Assembly: GCF_026212465.1 (NCBI RefSeq)
Contig: NC_080051.1
Coordinates: forward strand, 18,813,405 to 18,877,404
Direction: 5' to 3'
Length of the DNA stretch: 64,000 nucleotides
From: Amaranthus tricolor
Lineage: Eukaryota; Streptophyta; Magnoliopsida; Caryophyllales; Amaranthaceae
The position numbers and the translations under genes are program-made. This document shows, piece after piece, positions 50,501 to 63,952 of the stretch. The first letter of the stretch is position 1, and every line of letters starts with the position of its first letter. Under the pieces are notes generated by a model. It was given only the letters and a program-made list of their open reading frames with translations, made no database searches and was not told the DNA's origin.

Positions 50501-50889
50501 GTGAATGATAAATCGACAATCTATCTATCTATCGATACAATATACTAATGAAGAAATAATTTTTAATTAGTGAAATATCTTTGATTAAATTTGGTTAATT
50601 AAATAGCTACAAAAGATTTTAAAACTATATCTTATTTAGTAATTTTTACCATATACAATCAATTAAGATATGTAACATCTTTTAATTACAAAAGAGATAA
50701 TATATTAATTATTTATGAAAAAAAACTATTTTCATCAAAATATTTTTGTAATAATTTAAGAAAAAAAAATTGAAATAGTTTTTTTATTGAATAAATACAC
50801 AAACTTTTAATATTTTTGTAAAAACTTTTAATTACATGGCTATATTAAATAAATACACAAATTAAATAGATTACACATTAATTATTTAA
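47580..50889. repeat. Array unit 3
   Basis: Starts with a short extra foldback copy (47584-47673), then a second (47850-48033), followed by a defensin-like gene (48548-48905), the double sub-block and the minisatellite (about 50345-50450). Confidence 0.85.
48548..48905 (-). CDS. Defensin-like peptide, copy 3 (open but altered)
   Basis: Exons 48905-48848 (MPKVSIIIFILLVNILLCSG) and 48744-48548 keep one open frame of 84 aa. Compared with copies 2 and 6, the doubled Cys is CY, and a deletion with a shifted stretch replaces GGTCKVL..PPPN by GVHAMFWST. It thus loses the GxC motif yet returns to frame for HYCHCLC. Eight Cys remain. It may be a diverged functional variant or a decaying copy. Confidence 0.55.
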
Positions 50890-51599
50890 GTTAGTATTAT
50901 AACCTTTAATTGAAGTTGGTATTATAACCTACTATTGTTGGTATCTCCGAATAGGTTATAATACCAACTTTAATAGATTATAATACCAACTTTAATAGGT
51001 TATAATACCAACTTCAATAGGTTATAAAACCAACTCAAAATAGACTCAACCGCGTGTGTCAGTTTTTAATTTTTTTTTAAACTATTGGGCCTGGGCATAG
51101 AGAGTCATCTCTTATAAAAACGTTTAGTCACGAGATGCGCTGTTATATTTTTGGTTAATAATAGTTTAATTAAGTCCTATAATTCTAACTTAATATGGTA
51201 AGGGAAGATGTCACAATAAAATTATCATAATTAATTAACATTTAACATAATAAATCAAGATTGTGAGCATCACGCTAGGTATTCGTACGCATAATAATGA
51301 GAAAACGAAATTTCACTCTCAAGGATTAAAAAAAACATAATTATGTCAAAAAACGGAATAGTGAGCACATTTGCACAATGAATTTATCTCGTTCATCGTA
51401 TTTTAAGTGTTCATCTTATGTTATCTTGTTCACTTTCAAACTATCATCTACGAAATAAATGCAAAAATTAACATAGATAATGAAAATAATAATAATCATA
51501 TATCTGATTCATTTCATTTAATTCGATCCTTAACAATGTCAATTACAAATTATTATCATCTAATAATATTTAGAGTAAACGCGTGCTAAAATTAATATA

Positions 51600-51960
51600 A
51601 ACAATGACAATAATGGTTTGAAGGGGGTTGCTTCAAAAATTTGCATGTTCCACCTTTTGAGCAGTTGCACCTTATGTACACATTTCACTACACTTTTCTT
51701 CACTCTTTTCATCGGGAATACATTCCCCAATATGATTGTCATGACAACATGTCAGTTTAATTTTACCGAGAACAAAGTTTTTTAGTTGCTCATGTACTCG
51801 ACCTGCAAATATTATAGCCAAAATCTGTAAGTAAGAATATACAGTATCTAGAAATGTATTATAATTTAAAATATTTCTTAAAAAAAACAAATATATACGA
51901 ACCTGAGCATAATAAAATATTGACAAGGAGTATAAAGATGATAGTGCTTACTTTCGGCAT
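51600..51960 (-). pseudogene. Defensin-like gene copy 4, frameshifted and without promoter
   Basis: Exon 1 (51960-51903) is open. Exon 2 starts at 51802 but a small insertion puts TAA right after CSEMCT (stop ending at 51672). Directly upstream of the ATG, the normal 5' region is deleted. Both lesions make it a probable pseudogene. Confidence 0.8.
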
Positions 51961-52382
51961 ATATTATATCGCATACATATAGAAGTATATATTTAGCATT
52001 TTAATATCATGTAATTCTTGATTAGGTTAGGTAATTATTCACTCCTTTCTTATCTTTTGTTAAGCTTCTCATATTAGGTAATTACATTGAATACAAGAAA
52101 ATTTTAAATTAAAAAAACATATAAAGATATTGAGAATTTTTTGTATATATTTAAACAAATAAAAGAAAACAAAGTTTTTAGTAAAAATTCTAGGTTTAAC
52201 GAGTATTGAATGATCAACAATATTTTCCTTATTTGTAGTATTAATTAATTCCTCTCAAATCAAATAATAATATGCGTTTTAATTAATGACTTGATTGCAG
52301 CCAATGAATTTACCACATTTATTCGAAAACTTGTAAAATTCATTGACTTCTTAATGTAGTGCTTACGCCGTAGCAATCCACC

Positions 52383-52538
<156 letters not shown>

Positions 52539-52935
52539 AAATATAGAAGTGAAGATAATTCCATAATCAATAATGATCATCATAAACTATGAGAAAAATT
52601 GATTCAAAAATATATAAAAAAATTTCTTTCTTGTTTTGGGCAATAGCAATCAACAAACAATAATGAGAGAAAAAAAAAGGGTACAAAATAAATAAAGATT
52701 TTTGGGAGGGAAGAACTATTATATTTAAAGAACGAGAGGAAAGGATTATTGTAATTAAAGAAAGAGAGGGAATGTCTATTATAATTAAAGAAAGAGAGGA
52801 AAGGAATTAATTAGTGAAATAATTAGTTAAATTAATCAAAAATTTTAGGCTATTTTTAATGTGGATGATAAATCGACAATCTATCTATCTATCGATACAA
52901 TATACTAATGAAGAAATAATTTTTAATTGGATAAA

Positions 52936-55699
52936 TATGTTAGATTAAATTTGGTTAATAATAGTTAAATTAAGTCCTCTAATTCTAACTTAATGCGGTA
53001 AGGGAAGATGTTACAATAAAATTATCATAATTAATTAACATTTAACATAATAAATCAAGATTGTGAGCATCACGCTAGGGATTCATACGCATAATAATGA
53101 GAAAACGGACTTTCACTCTCAAGGATTAAAAAAACATAATTATGTCAAAAAACAAAATAGTGTGCACATTTGCACAATGAATTTATCTCGTTCATCGTAT
53201 TTTAAGTGTTTATCTTATGTTATCTTGTTCACATTCAAATTATTATCTACTAAATAAATGCAAAAATTAACATAAATAATGAAAATAATAATAATCATAT
53301 CTCATTCATTTCATTTAATTCGATCCTTAACAAAGTCAATTTCAAATTATGACCATCTAATAATATTTACGTGCTAACATTAACATAAGCAATGACAATA
53401 ATGGTTTTGGGGGATGGGGGGTTGCGCCAAAACTTTGCATGTTCTACCTTTTGAGCAGTTGCTTGATGTACACATTTCATTACATTTTTTCTTCACTCTT
53501 TTCAGCGGGAATACATTCCCCAATATGATTGTCATGACAACATGTTAGTTTAATTTCACCGAGAACAAAGTTTTTTAGTTGCTCATGTACTCGACCTGCA
53601 AATATTATAGTCAAAATCTATAAGTAAGAAGTTTGAGTATCTAGAAATGTATTATAATATAAAATATTTCTTAAAAAAAACAAATTTCTACGAACCTGAG
53701 CATAATAAAGTATTGACAAGGAGTATAAAGATAATAATGCTTACTTTCGACATCATTTCTCTACAATCAAAAACATAATTAATCATAATCATTTTTTTTT
53801 AAAAACAAAATTGGAACGTGCATCAATATCAATAGTAATAATATGTGAGTTTATAAAATATAGCTTTCACCGATCTTTAAAGTTTACATTATGCTTGTTT
53901 TCATAATATTATTTGTTTTATTTATTCAATACTTGTTTAAAAAATTGTAATTTAGCATATAATATAATGCTCCAAACGTTTTATTTATTGACGTTAATTG
54001 TGGATACAAAGAATCAAAAATACAAAAAAGAATTGAGTGAATACCTTTTCAATTCTTCTACAAAGGCTTGTAATTTTTCTAAACAACCAAATCTTATGCT
54101 TCTATTTTCTTAGAGAAACAAAGAATCAAGTAGTATTCTATTGTCTTAGAGAAATTATTCCAATACAAATTCTCCTAAAAACATTTTTATTTATAGATGA
54201 ATCCAATATCTTTAATATTTATTGCTAAGTATATTATTAACTTACCAAATATCACAAATATTATATTGTATATGTTTACGATTTTCATATCCTGAAATTC
54301 ATGATTAGGATAGGTAATAATTCACTATTCCATCGTTTATTGCTACGCTTTTCATGTTGCGGTAGTTACATTGAATACAAGAAAAGTTTAAAATAAAAAA
54401 TAAATTAAACAGATACTGAAAAATTTTTTGTATATATTTGAACGAATAAAAGAAACAAATATTTTAATTGTGAGGTCATACGCAAATATTTTTAATTAAT
54501 AAGATGTAAAGTAATATTGAGTAATGTATGATCAATAATATTTTGCTTATTTATAGTATTAATTAATCTTAAATATCAGAAATATTATATCGCATATATA
54601 TAGAAGTATATATTTAGCATTTTATTATCATGTAATTCTTGATTAGGGTAGGATGATTCACTCCTTTCTTATCTTTTATTAAGCTTCTCATATTGGGTAA
54701 TTGCATTGAATACAAGAAGATTTTAAATTAAAAAAAATATAAGGATATTGAGAATTTTTTGTATATATTTAAACCAATAAAAGAAAACAAAGTTTATAGT
54801 AAAAATTCGAGGTTTATCGAGTATTGAATGATCAACAATATTTTCCTTATTTGTAGTATTAATTAATTCATCTCAAATCAAATAATAATATGCGTTTTAA
54901 TTAATGACTTGATTGTAGCCAATGAATTTACCACATTTATTCGAAACCTTGTAAAATTCAATAACTTCTTAATGTAGTGCTTACGCCGTAGCAATCCACT
55001 GTATATATATCGAAATATAGAAGTGAAGATAATTCCATAATAAATAATGATGATCATAAACTATGAGATAAATTGATTCAAAAATATATAAAAAAATTTA
55101 TTTCTTGTTTTGGGCAATACCAATCAACAAACAATAATGAGGGAAAAAATAGGGTAGAAAATAAATAAAGATATTTGGGAGGGAAGAACTATTATAGTTA
55201 AAGAAAGAGAGCAAAGGATTATTATAATTAAAGAAAGAGAGGGAAGGGCTATTATAATTAAAGAAAGAGAGGGAAGGAATTAATTAGTGAAATAATTATT
55301 AAAAATAACCTAAAATTTAAGGAAATTTTTAATGTGGATGATGAATCGACAATTTATGTATCTATCGACACAGTATACTAATGAAGAAACAATTTTTAAT
55401 TAGTGAAATAAGTTAGATTAAATTTAATTAATTAAATAATTATAAAAGATTATAAAACTATATCTTATTTACCAATTTTTACCATATACAATCAATTGAG
55501 ATATGTAGCATCTTTTAATTACAATGGAGATAACATCTTAATTATTTATGAAAAAAAAAATATTTTCATCAAAATATTTTGTAATAATTTAAGAAAAAAA
55601 AAACTAATTTTGAAATATTTTTTTTCATAGATAATCATGTATATTAATTACATGGCTATATTAAAAAAAATATACAAGTTAAATAGATTACACATTAAT
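52936..55699. repeat. Array unit 5, lacking the foldback block
   Basis: The end of unit 4 (GATTAAATTTGGTTA) is joined near 52960 directly to ATAATAGTTAAATTAAG, so the foldback block is missing. TTTGGTTAAT occurs on both sides of the missing part in complete units. The unit contains a broken defensin-like gene (53380-53753). Confidence 0.85.
53380..53753 (-). pseudogene. Defensin-like gene copy 5, frameshifted
   Basis: Exon 1 (53753-53696) reads MSKVSIIIFILLVNTLLC. Exon 2 (from 53595) has an extra T in the run near 53490 that breaks the frame before the EKC..MC part, plus an insertion of G-rich bases near 53406-53423. Not functional as read. Confidence 0.8.
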
Positions 55700-58600
55700 T
55701 ATTTAAGTTGGTGTTATAACTTATTGAAGTTGGTATTATAACCTATCTCCAAATAGGTTATAATACCAACTTTAATAGGTTATAACACCAACTCCAAATA
55801 CCAACTTTAATAGATTATAATACCAACTTTAATAGGCTAGAATACCAACTTCAATAGGTTATAACACCAACTCCAATTAGACTCAACGCATGTGTCAGTT
55901 TTTAAATATATTTCTTTTAAATAATGGGCCTCGACATAGAGAGGCATCTCTCATAAAAACGTTCAGTCACGAGAGGCGCTGTTATTTTTGGTTAAAAATA
56001 GTTAAATTAAGTCCTCTAATTCTAATTTAATATAGTAAGGGAAGATGTCACAATAAAATTATCATAAGTAATTAACATTTAACATAATAAATAAAGATTG
56101 TGAACATCACGCTAGGTATTCATACGCAAAATAATGAGAAAACGGACTTTAACTCTCAAGGATTAAAAAAAAAAACATAATTATGTCAAAAAACAAAATA
56201 GTGTGCACCACAATGAATTTATCTCCTTCATCGTATTTTAAGTGTTCATCTTATGTTATCTTGTTCACTTTCAAATTATTATCTACTAACTAAATGCAAA
56301 AATTACCATAAATAATGAAAATAATAATAATCATATCTCATTCATTTCATTTAATTCGATGCTTAACAAAGTCAATTTAAAATTATTACCATCTAATAAT
56401 ATTTACGTGCTAACATTAACATAAGCAATGACAATAATGGTTTGGAGGGGGTTGTGCCAAAACTTTGCATGTTCCACCTTTTGACCAGTTGCTTGATGTA
56501 CACATTTCATCACACTTTTCTTCACTCTTTTCACCGGGAATACATTCCCCAATATGATTGTCATGACAACATGTCAGTTTAATTTCACCGAGAACAAAGT
56601 TTTTTAGTTGCTCATGTACTCGACCTGCAAATATTATAGTCAAAATCTGTAAGTAAGAATTTAGAGTATCTAGAAATGTATTATAATATAAAATATTTCT
56701 TAAAAAAAACAAATAATTACGAACCTGAGCATAATAAAGTATTGACAAGGAGTATAAAGATCATAATGCTTACTTTCGGCATCTTTTCTCTACAATCAAA
56801 AACATAATTAATCATAATCATATTTTTTTAAAAACAAAATTGGAACGTGTTTGCATCAATATCAATATTAATAATATATGAGTTTATAAAATATAGCTTT
56901 CACCAATCTTTAAAGTTTACATTATGCTTGTTTTCATAATATTATTTGTTTTATTTATTCAATATTTGTTTAAAAAATTGTAATTTAGCATATAATATAA
57001 TGCTTCAAATGTTTTATTTATTGACATTAATTGTGGATACAAAGAATCAAAAATACAAAAACGAATTGAGTGAATACCTTTTCAATTCTTCTACAAACGC
57101 TTGTAATTTTTCTAAACAACCAAATCTTATGCTTCTATTTTCTTAGAGAAACAAAGAATCAAGTAGTATTCTATTTTCTTAGAGAAAATATTCCAATATC
57201 TCAATTATTTATTTATAGATGAATCCAACATCTCAATTATTTATTACAATATATATTATTAACTTACCAAATATCACAAATATTATATTGTACATGTTTA
57301 CGATTTTCATATTATGTAATTCATGATTAGGGTAGGTAATAGTTCACTATTCAATCGTCCATTGCTAAGCTTTTCATATTGCGGTAGATACACTGAATAT
57401 AAGAAAAGTTTAAAATAAAAAATAAATAAACAGATACTGAAAATTTTTTTGTATATATTTGAATCAATAAAAGAAACAAATATTTTAATTGTGAGATTAT
57501 ACGTAAATATTTTTAATTAATACGATTTAAAGCAATATTGAGTAATGAATGATCAATAATATTTTGATTATTTATAGTATTAATTAATCTTAAATACCAG
57601 AAATATTATATCGCATATATTTAGAAGTAAATATTTAGCATTTTAATATCATATAATTCTGGATTAAGGTACGTAATGATTTACTTCATTGTTATCTTTT
57701 GTTAAGCTTATCATATTGGGTAATTACATTAAATACAAGAAAATTTTAAAATAAAAAAAATAAAATATAAAGATATTGAGAATTTTTTGTATATATTTAA
57801 ACCAATAAAAGAAAAAAAAGTTTATAGTAAAAATTCGAGGTTTATCGAGTATTGAATGATCATAAATATTTTCCTTATTTGTAGTTTTAATTAACTCATT
57901 ATAAATCCAATAATAATATGCGTTTTAATTAATGACTTGATTGCAGCCAATGAATTTACCACATTTATTCGAAAACTTGTAAAATTAATTGACTTTATGT
58001 AGTGCTTACGCCGTAGCAATCCACCGTATATATATCAAAATATAGAAGTGAAGATAATTCCATAATAAATGATGATGATCATAAATTATGAGATAAATTG
58101 ATTCAAAAATATATCAAAAAATTATTTCTTGTTTTTGGTTAATACCAATCAACAAACAATGAGGGAACAAAAAAAGTAGAAAATAAATAAACATTTTTGG
58201 GAATAAAGAACTATTATAGTTAAAGGAAAAAAGGGAAGGATTATTATTATTAAAGAAAGAGAGGGAAAGACTACTATAATTAAACAAAGAGAGGGAAGGA
58301 TTTATTTAATGAAATAATTATTAAAAATAATCTAAAATTTAGGCAATTTTTAATGTGGATGATAAATCGACAATCTATCTTTCTATCGATACAATATACT
58401 AATGAAGAAACAATTTTTAAATAGAGAAATATCTTTGATTAAATTTTGTTAATTAAATAGTTACAAAATATTTTAAAACTATATCTTATTTACTAATTTT
58501 TACCATATACAATCAAATAAGATATGTAGCATCTTTGAATTACAATGCAGATAACATATTAGTTATTTATGAAAAAAAAAATTATTTCATCAAAATATTT

Positions 58601-58724
58601 TGTAATAATTTGAGAAAAAAAAACTAATTTTGAAATAGTTTTTTTCTTTATAGATAATCATGTATATTACTTACATGGCTATATTAAAAAAATATACAAA
58701 TTAAATAGATTACACATTAATTAT
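55700..58724. repeat. Array unit 6, complete
   Basis: About 3.03 kb, the same spacing as units 6 to 7. Contains a foldback block (55703-55885), an intact defensin-like gene (56416-56782), the double sub-block and the minisatellite (about 58205-58300). A good reference unit. Confidence 0.88.
56416..56782 (-). CDS. Secreted defensin-like cysteine-rich peptide, copy 6 (intact)
   Basis: Exons 56782-56725 and 56624-56416 give 88 aa with the same signal peptide type and intron phase as copy 2. The mature part has nine Cys in the same spacing; the variable position between CxxxC and GxC is Trp. It differs from copy 2 at only a few residues (for example DEMC for SEMC). It sits in the most complete array unit and is the best candidate for an expressed member. 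Function and expression are unknown. Confidence 0.75.
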
Positions 58725-60695
58725 TTAAGTTCGTGTTATAACCTATTGAAGTTGGTATTATAACCTACTATAGTTGGTATCTCCAAATAGGTTATAATAC
58801 CAACTTTAATAGGTTATAACACCAACTCCAAATACCAACTTTAATAGATTATAATACCAACTTCAATAGATTATAACACCAACTCCAAATAGGCTCAACC
58901 GCACGTGTCAGTTTTTAATTTTTTTTTTTATTATTGGGCCTGGGCATAGAGAGCCATCTCTTATAAAAACGTTCAGTCACGAGAGGCGCTGTTATATTTT
59001 TGGATAATAATAGTTAAATTAACTCCTCAAATTCTAGCTTAATGTGGTAAGGGAAGATGTCACAATAAAATTATCATAACTAATTAACATTTAACATAAT
59101 AAATAAAGATTGTGAACATCACGCTAGGAATTCATACGCATAATAATGAGAAAACGGACTTTAACTCTCAAGGATTAAAAAAAAACATAATTATGTCAAA
59201 AAACAAAATAGTGTGCACCACAATGAATTTATCTCCTTCGTCGTATTTTAAGTGTTCATCTTATGTTATCTTGTTCACTTTCAAATTATTATCTACTAAA
59301 TAAATGCAAAAATTAACATAAATAATGAAAATAATAATAATCATATCTCATTCATTTCATTTAATTCGATCCTTAACAAAGTCAATTTCAAATTATTACC
59401 ATCTAATAATATTTAGAGTAAATACGTGCTAATATTAACATAAGCAATGACAATAATGGTTTGGAGGGGGTTGCGTCAAAACTTTGCATGTTCCACCTTT
59501 TGACCAGTTGCTTGATGTACACATTTCACTAGACTTTTGTTCACTCTTTTCACCGGGAATACATTCCCCAATATGATTGTCATTACAACATGTCAATTTA
59601 ATTTCATCGAGAACAAAATTTTTTAGTTGCTCATGTACTCAACCTGCAAATATTATAGTCAAAATCAGTAAGTAAGAATATACAGTATCTAGAAATGTAT
59701 TATAATATAAAATATTTCTTAAAAAAATAAATATATACGAACCTGAACATAATAAAATATTGACAAGGAGTATAAAGATGATAATGCTTACTTTCGGCAT
59801 CTTTTCTCTACAATCAAAAACATAAATAATCATAATCCTATTTTTTTTAAAACAAAATTGGAACGTGTTTGCATCAGTATCAATATTAATAATATGTGAG
59901 TTTATAAAATATAGCTTTCACCAATCTTTAAAGTTTACATTATACTTGTTTTAAAAATATGATTTGTTTTATTTATTCAATATTTGTTGAAAAAAATTTA
60001 ATTTAGCATATAATATGATGCTCCAAATGTTTTATTTATTGACGTTAATTGTGGATACAAAGAATCAAAAATACAAAAACGAATTGAGTGAATACCTTTT
60101 CAATTCTTCTGCAAACGCTTGTAATTTTTTTAAACAACCAAATCTTATGCTTCTATTTTCTTAGAGAAACAAAGAATCAAGTAGTATTCTATTTTCTTAG
60201 AGAAAATATTCCAATATAAATTCTCCTAAAGACATTTTTATTTATAGATGAATCCAATATGTCAAATAATTATTGCGATATATATTATTAACTTACAAAA
60301 TATCACAAATATGATATTGTAAATGTTTACGATTTACATATTATGTAATTCATGATTAGGGTAGGTAATAATTCACTATTCCATCATCCATTGCTAAGCT
60401 TTTCATATTGCGGTAGTTACATTGAATACAAGAAAAGTTTAAAATAAAAAATAAACTAAACAGATACTGGAATTGTTTTTGTATATATTTGAACCAATAA
60501 AAAAAACAAATATTTTAATTTTGAGATTATACGTACATAGTTTTAATTAAAGTAATATTGAGTAATGAATGATCAATAATATTTTGCTTATTTATAGTAT
60601 TAATTAATCTTAAATATCAGAAATATTATATCGCATATATATATAAGTAAATATTTAGCATTTAAATATCATGTAATTCTTGATTAGGGTAGGTA
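58725..60695. repeat. Array unit 7, cut by the hAT element
   Basis: Foldback block (58727-58898) and a defensin-like gene with a stop (59435-59800). It ends inside the second sub-block at GATTAGGGTAGGTA, where the hAT element begins. Other units continue with ATGATTCACTCC. Confidence 0.88.
59435..59800 (-). pseudogene. Defensin-like gene copy 7, early stop
   Basis: Exon 1 (59800-59743) is intact. The second codon of exon 2 (from 59643) is TGA where other copies have CGA (Arg before VHEQ), a C-to-T change at a CpG. Another change replaces the first Cys of the CxxxC motif by Ser. Confidence 0.82.
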
Positions 60696-60707
60696 GGCAT
60701 GGCCACG

Positions 60708-60872
60708 GTCCGGGTTGGTCCGGTTCCGTTCCGGTTCCACCCGGTTCCGGTTCCATTTGGAACCTGTCACGAACGGTTCCGGTTCCGGGCGGTTCCAAAC
60801 GGTTCCTTGGCGGTTCATGAGGCGGTTCCGGCGGTTCCAACTCACGGGACGGGCGGGTCGGACCATCGGTTC
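60708..60872. repeat. hAT subterminal GGTTCC repeats
   Basis: Over a dozen copies of GGTTCC or CGGTTCC in a block much more GC-rich than everything around it. In hAT elements such clustered subterminal motifs are typical transposase binding sites; here that is inference. Confidence 0.75.
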
Positions 60873-61229
60873 CATTTTAATTTTTTCTTTAAATTTTTGT
60901 ATAATAAAAAAATACTATAATATCGCGGACGTACCTTTGATGATTACTTGATTATTAGCGAAATTCATTGCATGTCAAGTTGTCATCGTTATTGAAATAT
61001 TTACTAAAAAGAATGGAAAAAAATAAATTAATAAGAAACGAATCAATGATAATGTCGATAAAGATGATTAATAAAAAAAGAGGGAGAAAATGGACTTGAA
61101 CCTAGTACCCAAATGAATACTAAGCTGCCTACGTATCCCGAAGGAATCAAAGCCCACGTAGTTCTTTGTCATACCTTTTATTTATAGTTGTTGAGTGTTG
61201 ATTCATCGTTGTCGCTTGTCGGATTGATC

Positions 61230-63856
61230 CTATTCGTCTTCGTCATCATCATGTGGTTGATTAGATGCTTCCGCTGAGTCTCCTCCTGACGATGATGAAG
61301 TTGTATCCATCATCATCCATGGATCATCATCGTCGTCTTGATCATCATCGTTCCTTAGTCCTTGTGTTCGAATCTCCGCTTGATCCCAATCTTTCTTGCA
61401 AACACATATTTGAATACTATGTGGAGCAAGACGAGATCGCTTTTCGTCCAAAACTCTTCTACCTGCACTAAAAGCAGACTCCGACGCAATAGTTGACGCG
61501 GGAATTGCAAGGATATCCTTTGCAATTCTCGATAAAATGGGAAATTTAAAAGATTTTTCTTTCCACCACTCCAAAATATTATAGACACTTGGGTCTATTT
61601 CAAAGTGGTGTTTAAGATAACTATCTAGTTCTAAATATGTGGTCGAGGAAGAAGAAGATCCTACAAAACTATCATCTTGAGTCATTATGTTAGCTATTAC
61701 TGAATTATAGAAAGTGGGACGAGCCGAAACGCTAGCACGCCTAGACATATCGCGTTTCGGGTTATATACACTAGCGTAAAAATCATAGAGTTCAGCTAAA
61801 TATTTTTTACATGTTCCTACATAATATTGTACATCAGAAGACGGGCGATCTAACGAGTGATAATAAAATCCTATTACTTTAGTTAGGACCTCAGTTTTAA
61901 AACGTGGGTCTAAAATGGTTGCAATTCCATAAATATAAGGAAAATCGGTAAAATATGATTTCCATTTTTCCATCATATCTGCAAGAATCGGCCTTAATTG
62001 TGGGTTAGTATATTCATGTGTATGTTTAAGTAGATGATAAAAAATAGTAATACATTCACTTATTACTAAGTGAACGTTCGGTTCATAAACATAAGAAAAA
62101 ATCTTAGTCGCGTGGTCATACGCTTCTAATATGTTATGTACACCTATTGCTAATTCCCAAGTGTCATCAGCTATGAAACTATCTGTACACTCACTATATA
62201 GTTGTGTTATTACTGGGCGATAAGCAATCGCCTTTCTTAATAAATCGTTGGTTGAGCCCCAACGTGTAGGAGTATCTAATGACCAATACACTTTTTTAAG
62301 TTGGTATTGGTCACATAATTGTTTATATCGTCTTTTTATCTTTCCGATCCTAAGCCATTTCACTATATCCCTAATTGGTTCTAATAAATCACTTAATTGT
62401 TTTATGCCTGCTTGGCAAGATAAGTTAATTATATGCGCACAACAACGTATGTGTAATAAGCTACCCCCAAGGATTAAACTAAAGGCAGGTTCGTTAAACA
62501 AAAGTTCTATACATTTAATGTTCGCGGTCGCATTATCAGTTGAACAACAAAATATTTTATCTAATAAGTTCCATTCTCTACATATCTCTACTAATCTATA
62601 TTTTATGTTTTCACCGGTATGTCTTTCTGGCATTGTCTCAAAAGCAATTATTCTTTTTTGCATAATCCAATTTCGATCTATCCAGTGTGCTGTTACACAC
62701 ATATAAGGTTCTAAATGTGGGGGAGCAGACCAAATGTCAGTTGTTATGCTAACCCTACCATTAAACGATTTAAACATTTCAACTAATTCATAGCGCATTG
62801 ATTCGTATAATTTAATTGTGCGTCTTTTAAGAGTGCTCCTAGGGATTGCTCTATATTGTGGTTGCAAAGTTTTTCTATTGAGACGCTCGTATGCCCTACT
62901 TTCACCGTGGTTAAACGGCAATTCATCACAAGTTACATACCTAGAAAATTCATCAATCATGTCATTACGATTGTATCTAAAAGGCATACCTGTGTTGGGA
63001 ATGTCCCATTGTGTCTGTCGGCTTCCACTTGTGGTCCCGCTGCCGCTTGCTGCATGAGTTTCTTTTGTGATTCCATGCTTCTTTGCCAAATGTTTGTTAA
63101 AAGATCCCGTTCCACCACCTAACACGTATTCACAAAACACAATAAATAAATGTTTATAAAATATGAATATATAATGTATGAATGTATTATGTATGTATAA
63201 AAAACTTAAAAAGTATTTACCTCTGGTGAAACTGTATGAAACTAAGGGCTTTACTCCTTGACTTTCACAAATTTGACAAGTGCATAAGAAAATATCTGGA
63301 TTCTCGGTTGGTTCTTTTGTGAAATACGACCACACATGTGAAACAGCTCTACCACTAGGAGGTGGCATTGCCGGAAAAGGTTGTCTTACTGGTTCATCTT
63401 CATCTAAATAAATAATTTAAAATTATAAAACTATAATTAAATAAATAAATAATTTAAAGTTTAATTAATTTGAAGAATAATATTATAAAACTAACCGATA
63501 GTTTGGAAATTGACTCGTTTACCACGAGCTTGTCTTTGTTGTTGTTGTTCTCCTTGTTCTTCATGTGATCTTGTTGATGACTGTCGAGATATATGTATCC
63601 CAATTGGGGTCGTTGGTTCCTCTTCTTGTTCTTCTTCTTCATCAATTTGTATATCTCTTTCCACTTCTTCTGCATAATTATGTAACTCCGGGTCGTACCC
63701 TTTCGGATAATTATGTTCATAATTATAATTACTAATGGAGGGTGTTGTTGATACCGACGGAGTAGAAGTGGCCTTTCTTTTGGAGGAACTGGAACCTCCT
63801 AATGATTTTGCCACTTTAGTAACTTTTTTTGTGGCTTTTTTCAAAAATGAAGACAT
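61230..63856 (-). CDS. hAT-family transposase with BED zinc finger (apparently intact)
   Basis: It cuts and pastes the element by a DDE mechanism. Three exons: 63856-63496, 63403-63221, 63118-61230, total 2433 nt, 810 aa, start at ATG before SSFLKKATKK. The BED finger is split by the second intron: CTCQIC, then SFNKHLAKKH. Catalytic motifs: Asp in TTDIWSAPP, Asp in CSTDNATAN, and Glu in TIASESAFS. Also present are TRWGST and the C-terminal dimerisation region ILSRIAKDILAIPASTIASESAFSAGRRV, written here as two overlapping motifs. The C-terminal tail is acidic. The second intron is 102 bp and lacks a stop, so retention would add 34 residues inside the BED finger. No disabling change was seen. 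It resembles plant RICESLEEPER-type transposases; a domesticated gene is less likely because transposon ends are present. Confidence 0.9.
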
Positions 63857-63944
63857 GATTGATAATAATTGCGTAATTAAAGAATTAAGTAGAGAGAGTA
63901 GGAGAAGAGATGAGTTGTGAATGAAAATGATTGAAAGTGATGAG

Positions 63945-63952
63945 TATATATA
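63945..63952 (-). promoter_or_regulatory. TATA box of the transposase gene
   Basis: TATATATA lies about 90 bp upstream of the transposase ATG on the minus strand, a suitable distance for a short 5' UTR. Confidence 0.6.

Noticed and set aside
60655..60951. Overlapping open frames rich in Pro, Glu and Arg
   Set aside because: They are products of the GC-rich GGTTCC repeats at the hAT end, open in several frames at once.
62248..63122. Plus-strand open frames opposite the transposase
   Set aside because: They are antisense shadows of a long conserved coding exon.
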